Of a DNA stretch of 64,000 bases, positions 56,201-64,000 are shown piece after piece. The stretch spans positions 16,336,759 through 16,400,758 of the forward strand of contig JAJLRJ010000010.1 in the NCBI GenBank assembly GCA_024195265.1, written 5' to 3'. How positions within the stretch are numbered: position 1 is the first letter of the stretch; each line of letters opens with the position of its first letter. Under the pieces are notes generated by a model. That model had not been told where the DNA came from. It saw nothing but the letters and a program-made list of their open reading frames with translations, and made no database searches. This DNA is from Dendrophyllia cribrosa (Eukaryota > Cnidaria > Anthozoa > Scleractinia > Dendrophylliidae). A program made the translations under genes and the position numbers.

Positions 56201-59200
56201 CTTGCTGATAAAAAATGAAATAAAATTAAAAAAAGGAAAAACAAACTCAGATATAACATGGACTAGGTGTACCATCATTTTATGAAGAAAGGGGGTGGTA
56301 TCTTAAAGGGTACTCGGCAGGGTACTTAGGTTTTCGATCACCGACCCAGGCCTTACTGATATACCATAAGAAGAAGCTACATGTAATCGTTTCAAAACTC
56401 ATATCGTTATCTATTTGATTTCTTTTTTAATATAAAGAGTCAGAACTCTGTTTTATTGATATAAAATCGGTACTTACTGCTTAATTTTTATCTTCATTTT
56501 CCTTTTCTTTAAAGATAACTCTGCATCCTCGACAGATCGCTAGAATCAAAATATATATGGGCAGAAAATAATTAAATAATATGCGCGTCAATGTTAGCGT
56601 GACTTATAATATTACTCTACGTCCTTATTGCAAAGCAGTGATCAACAATAATCCAGTACCAGTTAGCCCAGTCGAAATTTTCCGCAACACTTATTTAAAA
56701 CAACTGAACTTTTCCTTCAGCAACAGAAAAATGGATTCTCTCGCTTAACCCTAAGAATCACTAAAATTCTATTATACAAAAAATTGAAAAATAAAAATAA
56801 AATAGCTTTTGGATTTTATATTATTTTATTCAAATCATTTTATTATTTTATTCACAGTGGCATACCTGTGAATTAGCTGGTGAAGTTTTTTAACTAATCC
56901 ATATAGCTTAAAGTATGCGCCATTTTAAATAAAGTATTGTATTGTTTAGGTTCCCCTTTCCCTGTCTTGCATGCGAAAAGGCCAAGTTACACACCTGCTC
57001 CAACAGGAACCAGCTTTGAAGACATGAAATGGATTTGACGAGAATGGCCTTTGTCGATTGTTCGGTCACCGATGGGAGGCTTTCCCTTGTGATTCGTTAA
57101 TTCCGAGGGAACTTGACAGTACTTGCTTCTTCCCCTCCAGCCGATGCCCAACAAATGCCGGTGACGCGCGCACACATTGAATGTGCTCAAAGCTTCCAGT
57201 GCAAAGTCAAAAATTCCTGTAAGTCAAATGATTTTCATTGTTTAAATTACTTGCACAGTTGACTTATAATTTTAACCTGAAAATGGCAAAAGCAACTAAC
57301 CTGCCCTAGCCAGAATTAGTTCGGCTTCTGTTGTTACTTCAGAGCGGCTTAGTTGAATAAACTTCTTGTGTCCCTGAATGTCCTTTTTGCACATATCTAG
57401 CGGAATTATTTCCTCTACAAAATTTGCTTTACTTGGAGGAATGCTTGAAGCACAGCAATCCGACTGAAAAATTTGGTTAAAACTACAGTTTAAAGCCATA
57501 TTTTTTTCGATCAATGGCTTACTGGCGGTAAAGCTCTATCAACTTGTTGGTTTCAAATGTTTTCCGTTAATTCCTCATTGCCCTCGATACCAAATAATGG
57601 TCAGCGGATAAAGCATATACATGCAATCAACAAGCGACGGCGCTTTTACTGATGAAAAGAATGCTAAATAATCTCATGGTCATCCTTTGAGGAAAAATCT
57701 CACAAAACGGTCATACGAAACCCGCAAATGACGCAAATTGACTAAGCAACGAATGTAAGTGCCTGCTGGCTAGCGCTTGTGACGTAAGATATATAAACAT
57801 TGGAAGCTTCACTTTCATCCAAGAGTTCTCCAGTGAGAGCAAAATGTTTCACTTCTAAATGAAATATTCCGAGTTTAGATTTCAACATTGAAAAGGATGT
57901 TGGACGTGGAAGTCGTTGTACTATCATATAGGCAAAGTTCATGCAGTGCTGTACAGTAATCTACAGTTGCGGAAACAATGCGGAAATACTTTACTTCTCA
58001 CTGGCTATTTTCTCGACTTGCGAATTTGCAAAGGTATCGACCCGATTTTCTCGAAGAAGAGGATGCTCGCTAATCCAGATAAGGTAAGCTTGTTTTATTT
58101 ATTGAACCGCGCAAAAATGTTTACTTTCAGAATACATGTATATTTGATCAGCGTTCCAACATTTTGTAAAATTCAAGTTATGCTAGTTTATCTTAAATTG
58201 TGACTGGTTATAAAACTGGTAACAAAATCAGTTTGGAAAGCAGATTCGTTCCTTCTTCCGGGCAAGCTGCTTATGAAGATATGTTTCACCACGAGCACGC
58301 AACAATCTATCAGATTGAAACAGTGTTAGTGTTATCACGTTGGAATGTTAATTTATGCTGTTTGCGAGAAAAACTGTGTTGTTTATTTCGATGCCGTTTC
58401 ATTAAGCTTATTAAATCTTGAGTTAAACTCGACAATCTAACAAGAACCGGGGAAAAAAAAAGCAGTTAGACTATTTAAAAGACATATCTAAAATAAAATA
58501 TTCTTTGGTTTTCCGCGTTTCAAATAGAAAATGTTAGATTTAAATTTCTTGTGGTCACAACTGAAAATATTGAGCAAAAGTCCGTGCGTCGGCGTCACGC
58601 CATGGTCACGCAGTTTCTTGTCCATTTCTACCGGTTCACCTTCACCGTTTTCAGTCCGTGATAATGGTTAGTCGTATTTTGTCTTATAAGAATAGAATCG
58701 CGTATAATTCGTCGGGGAAGGAATGGGAAAAGGATACCGTCTGCTCTTTAAAAACCATTTTCAGCAAAATTCAAAGATCAAAGGTGTTTCTAGTCATATA
58801 AATGTACTTTCCTAACCTTAATGGTATTTTTATACAGTAATAATTTATTTTTCGAGTTTTAAAACTGATTTCATGTAACCCATTTGTCGGTCAGCAAATA
58901 TGGCCATTTTAGTAAATTGTCAATTTTTGACAATCTCGAACAAAATCTAAAAGTCATTTGCCCGCAGAAATTTTTCAATATTATGAAAATACAATCCTCT
59001 TACTTTATTTAGGAATATAAAACGTTAAAAATTTTGACCACTTTGGCCGAAAACATCAACTGAAATTGGGTAATTTTGGTAATTTTTCAGCACCACCAAA
59101 CCACCCTCTTTGTTCAAAACTATTTCTCAGCTGTTAAGCAAAATCTGAGAATAATGTTGTTATATTTTAAAAGAAGAAGGGTTGGCTAGCAAAGAAACGT

Positions 59201-59457
59201 TATTACATTTAAAGATTCTGTTGCTTTTGTTATGATCAGGGACCTGCAAAGTTGGTTAATTTTAGAAAATTCAATGGTCAAAAACGGCTCCCTGGGGGGT
59301 CAAAATTTAATTAGCTGTCACGTGATCACATGAGATTTAAAAGATAAAATAATATCGATTTGATTACTTGCTCATGACTACCTTTCACCACACCAAGTTT
59401 GAGGTGGGGTTGTTTCTGGCCATTTCCAAAAATCCTTGAACCATTCGTGGACTGGCT
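50217..59457. mobile_element. 9.2-kb DNA transposon with 1.3-kb TIRs, nested in the integrase
   Basis: Inverted repeats of about 1.2-1.3 kb (50,217 to about 51,525 and about 58,235 to 59,457) begin AGCCAGTCCACGAATG. The flanks carry TTGAAG (50,211-50,216) and CTGAAG (59,458-59,463), a 5-6-bp target duplication with one difference. Inside is one multi-exon minus-strand gene for a DDE-like transposase-type protein. 51,525-52,350 is non-coding and contains a G-rich tract near 52,070-52,130. The superfamily could not be named. The TIRs are much longer than in most cut-and-paste elements. Confidence 0.9.
52352..57499 (-). pseudogene. Multi-exon transposase-like gene of the nested transposon
   Basis: About seven exons: 57,499-57,302 (start MALNCSF), about 57,213-56,993 (ICARHR-like RHRHLLGIGWRG zinc region), 56,541-56,478 (CRGC), 56,205-55,147, about 54,720-54,563 (CCHKHDLICERC), 54,410-53,552 and about 53,245-52,352. 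Most are bounded by consensus GT/AG. The 54.4-53.5 kb exon holds acidic sites FYRMDNAGCYH and MDFSDPQGGKGPADR, which look like a DDE/RNase H-type nuclease core. The last exon has a C2H2-like finger (CPEEGCCCTF) and a SAP-like helical end. Large proteins of this kind are abundant in cnidarian genomes. A short duplication near 55,410 shifts the frame, so this copy is probably dead. Confidence 0.75.
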
Positions 59458-59610
59458 CTGAAGGTCTATAACGTTGAGAGAGTTGTCACCAAGCCGAATG
59501 AGCCAGTGGTGTATTACCTTTACGATGGGCCCAAGAGAGGGTTTGTTCGTGAGAAGTTGATGATTGTGCCGCCGGGCACTCAGTTACCGCCAGCTGGGCT
59601 CTAGCGCGGG

Positions 59611-62600
59611 TTAGTGTATGTCTTTGTGTCCGTATGCCAGCGTGTGGACACCATCATCCTTGATCCAGCGCTTGGAGTCAAAGGGTGACAGTGTTGTCTT
59701 ATTGAGATGCTCGCCAAATATCTGATGGTCTTTGCTTCGAAGCCTGTCCATCCCGTGCTTGAAGGATTGCCTGCTGAAGAGCGCATCCTTGTAATTTTGG
59801 TGGATGATCTCTTTCTTTGTGACAACCTTGGCGGTTCCCTTTGCTTTCTTGATGTCCAGCTTAGCTTTGATTTCTTTGCCATCCTTGTCCTTCTTCTTTA
59901 CATACCTGCTATCATCTTTCAAGATACTGTACATTTTCGAGCGAAGGCAGATTACCTCTGAGATGGGCACACCCTCACACTCATCCGTCATCTTGCCGAT
60001 GACCTTCTTGTTTACTTGACTGTGCAAGGGATGGTCATTGGGATAGTCGCTCGTGTCATAGCGCCAGAGACTGCGACTCATGCCTTTGTAGATGTCCTCC
60101 GTCTTGATCTCGAGTAGGAGAGAGTCTGTGTCGGTGTAGAGTAGCTCACACCGTGCACCGTACTTGTACTTCAGGTGCTGGTAGTAGAACCTGTACATCA
60201 AGGTTTTGGAGAGATCGAGGATGCACATACCCGTGTATACTGGCCTGTTCATCAGGATGCTGTCTTTATGCATCTGGATGCCGGCCAGGCTGTCACTAAA
60301 GACCGTTGCTCTTGCAAAAAGCGGGCTGGATAGGAGCTTACGGAGCTTTACCTCCTCGTTGGCTCGTACGAGCTTGACAACGGTTCGGTTTCTGAGGTTC
60401 TCCATTGTCTTACCGAAGACGGAGTTATTCATCAGCTTGAAGAAGTCCTTCTCAAACTGTATCTTGGCCTGCTTCCTGAGCTCGGTGTTCAAGGTGATGT
60501 ATGGTTCCATCCAATCCTTCTGGTCGAAGGAGAGAACGTTATGCACCCTCTTCAGTTTCATACCGAGCTCGAGATAGAGCTGGAGATTGCGGTAGTGGAG
60601 GACATAGTTCGTTTTGTCCCTCAGGGTGAGGAGTAGCTTTTTAGTTCTGTCCTTCCCTAGATTCAGCTCTCTTGCAAGGGCTAGTTGGTAGGGCGACATC
60701 CACTCTTCTGGGACCTCTGTGCTCTCTGGGGCGAGAGGGTAAGAGTTGTGCTCGTCATGCAACTCCTCTGGGTACTCCAAGTCCACCTCGAGAATGCATC
60801 CTCTCTTTCTGTCTGGCTGCAAGCTCATAATTTGTTTTTCAGTGGGCATAATGCGCGCCCATGAGAAATTGCTAACTGGGAGAGGCTGGCTCATGGCCCA
60901 ACCATAGAGGTTGTTTGCGTCGAGGTAGTGAATGTAAGTGGTCTCTTCCTCTCGATTGTAGTCTTGCAGATATGGATTGTTTGCCTTGCAGTAGCGCTTC
61001 ATCTCTGTTGATATGCCGCCCCGCATTCCCTTCTCGATGAAGAGATACTTGTTGTAGTCGGTGAGGAGTTCGAGCTGGATTCCCGTGTGTTTGAGTTGCG
61101 CGTCCCAACTCAGACCAGGACTTGTGTAGTAGTGCACAGGGTCAAGATCGTAGTGCTTGAGACATGTCTTTCGGAAGTTCTCAAAAACATCCGCGAGGAG
61201 AACTGTGTCTGTTGCCAGATAGAGATCGTGGTACTGCCCGAGATTCTCGCATTCGAATGCTTCCCAGACTTGCCTGGCATGCTCGTAGTCTTTATCGTCT
61301 ATACCAGACTTTGTGAGCTTGCTGAAGAAAGCCTCTTTAGGCGGGAGAGATGTCTCGTTGAATCTCTCGAAGGAGTCCATGTACTCATAGGGATAGACGC
61401 CCTTGCGGAGTAATAGGCCTCTTTTGGCTTGGTTAGTTATAAGCCGCTTTGTGATATCGAAGTCCTCTGGCTTGTTGGAGCCTACAAGGTTGTCTAGGCT
61501 AGAGCACATGAACTGCAAGCTGTCAATGAACCTGAGTCTGCCGAGAGAGAATGAGATGTATTTCTCCATATTGTTTGGGATGCATCTCAGATTGGGTGTG
61601 CCCTCGATCTCGGCGATGTGCTGCATCAGATGGTGAGCGTCGTAGCCTTTCAGATTATGAAAGACAACCGGAATGATTGTTTTCTTTGGGTCGATGCGGA
61701 AGTTGCTCCGGTGACACACATTGTGGGCTGCGCCGCGATACTTACCAGTTATGTGGCAGTGATCTCTGACAGCGTCTCTGAATTGTGCTGCTCTCGCTGT
61801 CAGCGTAGATGATAAACGGCGCCTTCATCTGCCTCTGGTAGTTTGTGAACTGCAGAGTGTTTTTGCTTTTCTCAGGCATATCGATTCTTGTTGGTCGAGA
61901 TGCGGCTCCAATGCATAGAGTGCGGTGTTTCTCGAGGACTCCTTCCGATGTGTAGCCCTGCAAGCACCTAGTGCAGAAGTGCAAACGGTGGCCAATGCAT
62001 TGTTGTTGGCTATAAAGAAGCCTGCTTAGGCTCTTTATGTAGCAGTAGTGAAACTTCGTATTGCCAGTGTGGTTATCAGTCTTTGTGATGAGCATGAGGT
62101 TGACACTTGGTATGTCAGGGGCATCCATCTCGCTCACATGGTATATCACTACCTTACCGCCATCCCAGCCTAGAACGTTGATTGCAATGTCGTTCTGCCT
62201 CTCGATCTTTGGAATCTCATGCAAGGGTGTTGGAAAGGAGATGTCTGTGAAGTTGAAGACGTCTTCTCGAGGATATTGGCTTGGCCTGTCAGAGTGTGCA
62301 ATGGCAGGGAAGAATGCTGCTTTCAAAGCCCACTTAATACAAGCATCATCTCTGTTTTTGACGTTTATGATTGCTTGCTTTACCTTGAGCTTTGGTGGTA
62401 GAGGGATATATGAACCGCCTCTTATTGGATTGTTTCTAGAGAAGTCGAGAAAGACAGTTCTGATACCGTCGAAGACCCATCCTGAACCTCTTTCTGTCCA
62501 GCCAGCGACTTTCTCTCTAAGTTGGTCTATTCTATCCCTGAGTTTTCTTTTTACTTCTTTGCGATTGAAAACGTTTTGGATGGTTGGGTTGCCATCTCCT

Positions 62601-62863
62601 CCTACGTAGCATTGTTCCCTCACTTCACCTTCGTCTGTCTGCTTCTTAATGTCTAGTAAGACTGTGTATTGAAACTTCAAAGGTCCAAGTTCGTAGGATT
62701 GCTCTTCTATGACGCCGAGCATATTGTCAAGGACTTCATTGTGAAACAGAAGAAGATCCTTTCTACCAAGATCAGGTGGAACATCCATTCGGTAACTGGC
62801 AAGCCATCCGTGGTAGCCAACATGTGCTCTGTTGAAGTTGGGTGCAACGTTTGCCATTGCCAT
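59611..62863 (-). pseudogene. Protein-primed DNA polymerase B with internal deletion
   Basis: Replicative PolB of the Maverick/adenovirus type. The ATG at 62,861-62,863 follows TTATATACAC (62,871-62,880). The N-terminal 350 residues include a CTRCL/HRTLC zinc site and the Exo I block YADSES. Immediately after Exo I (near 61,790) about 90 expected codons are missing and the frame shifts. Reading then resumes with a remnant RDHCH zinc region and continues through Exo II (NLKGYDAHH), Exo III (DTVLLADVFE), motif A (DANNLYGWAM), motif B (NNSVFGKTMEN) and motif C (YTDTDSLL). The polymerase half is otherwise intact over 702 codons. It is convergent with the integrase. Confidence 0.95.
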
Positions 62864-62900
62864 GTGGGAGTTATATACACAGGGTTTACGTTTCTTCAAT

Positions 62901-62948
62901 TGGTTATACCAGGCCAGTGTGTGTTGTGCTAACCGGGTTGGGGCCCGT
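62901..62948. repeat. Extra copy of inner TIR sequence
   Basis: A 48-bp block (ATACCAGGCCAGTGTGTGTT ... GGGTTGGGGCCCG) repeats the inner TIR of the right end (63,229-63,270) in the same orientation. It sits between the PolB start and the small right-end gene, so the last 0.3 kb may have arisen by duplication around that gene. Confidence 0.85.
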
Positions 62949-62952
62949 TTTT

Positions 62953-63159
62953 TCAATTGGTAATCAGTGATGCAAGTTGCTGTGGAGTTAATGCTTCGGC
63001 AATTCTAAGTATATCTGGAGGGATAATGTTTTCTTTTGGATTAGGCTTCACCATTGCATTAGAAGCCTTTCCAATAAAATATTTTGTGGGGACTGGGCGC
63101 CGATCAAGAGCATGTTTTTTCTTACCATCAGCAACAAAGCCTCTTCTCCCTCGCCCCAT
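62953..63159 (-). CDS. Small basic right-end Maverick protein, 68 residues
   Basis: The start at 63,157-63,159 is chosen because GTATATACGC (63,171-63,180) lies just upstream. The frame is open further into the TIR, but that is probably not translated. The protein begins MGRGRRGFVADGKKKHALDR, very basic, and ends in a short helix (ALTPQQLASLITN). A DNA-binding or terminal-protein-like role is conceivable but unproven. It faces inward from the right TIR, mirroring the YqaJ-like gene at the left. Confidence 0.55.
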   Translation of the reverse strand: MGRGRRGFVADGKKKHALDRRPVPTKYFIGKASNAMVKPNPKENIIPPDILRIAEALTPQQLASLITN

Positions 63160-63206
63160 TGTCACAATTTGCGTATATACCAAGGGTAGGGATTTCTTCA
63201 ATTGGG

Positions 63207-63415
63207 GGTGTGATTTCTCCAATTGGCAATACCAGGCCAGTGTGTGTTGTGCTAACCGTGTTGGGGCCCGTAGATAACCGGTTGCTAACAATTAGTAGTA
63301 AGTACAGTGCTAACCCGGGATAACCCCAACATATTAAAATAAGGGGTCCGAGCCAGTGAGGACCCCTTATTTTAATATGTTGGGGTGGTCCCGGGTTAGC
63401 ACTGTACTTACTACT
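63207..63415. repeat. Maverick right TIR with 122-bp terminal hairpin
   Basis: Inverted match to the left TIR. The outer 122 bp forms the same palindrome (arms 63,294-63,349 and 63,360-63,415, loop GAGCCAGTGA). The two ends carry the arm mismatches in the same relative orientation. The last base, 63,415, is followed by the TTTGA duplication. Confidence 0.95.
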
Positions 63416-63420
63416 TTTGA

Positions 63421-63527
63421 TCACAGACCATGGCAGTCCAAAAGGCGATATAGCAAAAACGCTTATACATCTATATTAATACAAATATTCATAGCGTATC
63501 GTCAAATATAATTACATAACCTTTATT
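63421..63527 (-). repeat. A1 split direct repeat of the DIRS element (right part)
   Basis: Matches A2 at 18,331-18,440. The remaining few bases of A1 (CAAGTTTGA) lie at 36,970-36,978 on the other side of the Maverick. This is the 5' end of the outer retrotransposon. Confidence 0.85.
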
Positions 63528-64000
63528 AACTGGCTCGTCGCTCTGCGACGAGACAGTTCTTAAAATACCCTCTTTTTTTTCCCTGTCGGGTCACCTGCCC
63601 CGGGAATCGCTTTTGCTGCGGCCAACACCGTACCTAGTTTACTTCCGGTTTTCAGAAATGGCGTAATCAGTGATGTCATCAAAACGACGTCACGGCAGCG
63701 GCGCGTGGCCACGCCGTAACGCCGCCAACTCCAACCCATACTACACTAATCTTCACCTTTAATTCACTTATATTAAGAAAAGACGAATCCGTGGCTTCCT
63801 TGTGGGAACGTTTTTTATAAAAGCAATTTGAAATAGAAACGTGCTGTACACAGATGCGTATTACGTGCAAGCGATAATTCTTGGGAACATGCGGGTTCTC
63901 ACTGTCTTGTTGCTTCAGAAAAATTGCTGCTTTTGTTATGGTACATTAAAATATATGACAAATGTTTCTTACGCATGCGCATGACATAAATTTTCCGTGA
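63528..64000. other. Right flank, non-coding
   Basis: The flank of the outer element begins with a small hairpin (GGCTCGTCGCTCTGCGACGAG), followed by GC-rich DNA near 63,590-63,730. No supported gene or RNA was seen. Confidence 0.5.

Larger units (their letters stand above)
49368..59604 (+). pseudogene. Retroviral-type integrase, split by a 9.2-kb transposon
   Basis: rve-family DDE integrase that inserts the Maverick and makes the short target duplication. The start at 49,368 follows TACATGTATATACC. The catalytic core has QADLLFL (first Asp), LLQVDPGKEF (second Asp) and RDQAIAERFN (Glu 35 residues later). A C-terminal chromodomain-like tail begins VRYLYYPGELEGG. The frame is cut after IWSLK at 50,216 by the nested transposon. 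The remaining 49 codons (VYNVERVVTKPNEP to PPGTQLPPAGL) lie at 59,458-59,604, in frame across the duplicated target. The stop lies 6 bp from the end of the convergent PolB gene. Confidence 0.93.
36979..63415. mobile_element. Maverick/Polinton (adintovirus-like) provirus
   Basis: A 26,437-bp element with AGTAGTAAG...CTTACTACT ends and TIRs of about 210 bp, flanked by perfect TTTGA duplications (36,974-36,978 and 63,416-63,420). It encodes the hallmark Maverick set: protein-primed PolB, retroviral-type integrase, A32-like ATPase, major capsid and penton-like proteins, plus about ten accessory genes. It interrupts the A1 repeat of the DIRS element, and the A2 repeat shows the uninterrupted site. 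Removing a nested 9.2-kb transposon leaves 17.2 kb, in the normal range. At least nine genes have frameshifts, stops, deletions or insertions, so it is a degraded copy. Capsid genes suggest it once formed virions. Confidence 0.95.
17650..63527 (-). mobile_element. Outer DIRS/PAT-like tyrosine-recombinase retrotransposon, expanded by nested insertions
   Basis: One minus-strand YR retrotransposon explains the scattered pieces. The order from its 5' end is A1 repeat (to 63,527), gag (36,940 to 28,194), gag zinc knuckle and pol start (28,194-27,761), RT (27,103 to about 26,600), RT end and RNase H (21,420-20,093), tyrosine recombinase (20,123-18,724), then B1, A2 and B2. A1-ORFs-B1-A2-B2 split direct repeats are the hallmark of PAT/Ngaro-type elements. 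Subtracting the insertions leaves about 5 kb, a normal size for the class. Frames rejoin cleanly at the TTAA, GTAC and TTTGA insertion points. No methyltransferase domain was recognised. The ends are approximate because these elements make no target duplication. Confidence 0.82.

Overview
The window is eukaryotic and most likely from an anthozoan cnidarian (a stony coral or close relative). Evidence for this is intron-containing transposon genes, a coral-type immunoglobulin-like exon, a very high density of MITEs, and cnidarian-style DIRS, Ngaro, Harbinger and Maverick elements. There are no operons, ribosome binding sites or CRISPR arrays. Almost everything recognisable is mobile DNA. Convincing host coding sequence is limited to two or three isolated exons.

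Layout. 1-2100 is a satellite array. 2.1-13.8 kb is mostly non-coding DNA with MITEs, short tandem arrays, a possible secreted-peptide first exon (minus strand, about 2.6 kb) and an Ig V-set-like exon (10.7-11.2 kb). 13.8-17.1 kb is a decayed PIF/Harbinger transposon whose transposase is itself interrupted by a Tourist-like MITE. From about 17.65 to 63.53 kb I read one minus-strand tyrosine-recombinase retrotransposon (DIRS/PAT-like, originally about 5 kb) with split direct repeats (A1 at the right end; B1, A2 and B2 at the left). It has been expanded to about 46 kb by insertions: a MITE in its recombinase end (18.78-19.16 kb), an Ngaro-like retrotransposon in its RT (about 21.4-26.6 kb), a TTCGCG-rich MITE in its pol (27,108-27,756), an 8.2-kb TTAA-type foldback composite in its gag (28,199-36,368) and a Maverick/Polinton (adintovirus-like) provirus in its A1 repeat (36,979-63,415).

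The Maverick is the most interesting object. It is 26.4 kb, or 17.2 kb without a nested 9.2-kb DNA transposon that splits its integrase. It has 210-bp TIRs, each beginning with a 122-bp hairpin, and a perfect 5-bp target duplication (TTTGA) that is supported by the paralogous empty A2 repeat. Its genes are a YqaJ-like exonuclease, a VLTF3-like zinc-ribbon factor, a glycine-rich membrane protein, a penton-like protein, a large conserved virion-type protein, a coiled-coil membrane protein, the double jelly-roll major capsid protein, an A32-like packaging ATPase, several small membrane or basic proteins, a retroviral-type integrase and a protein-primed DNA polymerase B. Nearly all genes carry the same TATATAC-type motif 0-18 bp before the ATG, which looks like an element-specific promoter. 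At least nine genes carry a frameshift, stop, deletion or insertion, so this copy is a decayed provirus. No adenovirus-type protease was found.

All calls come from reading the sequence and from memory of protein families; no database search was run. Nested-element boundaries marked with a target duplication are read directly. Those of the Ngaro-like element and of the outer DIRS element are approximate.
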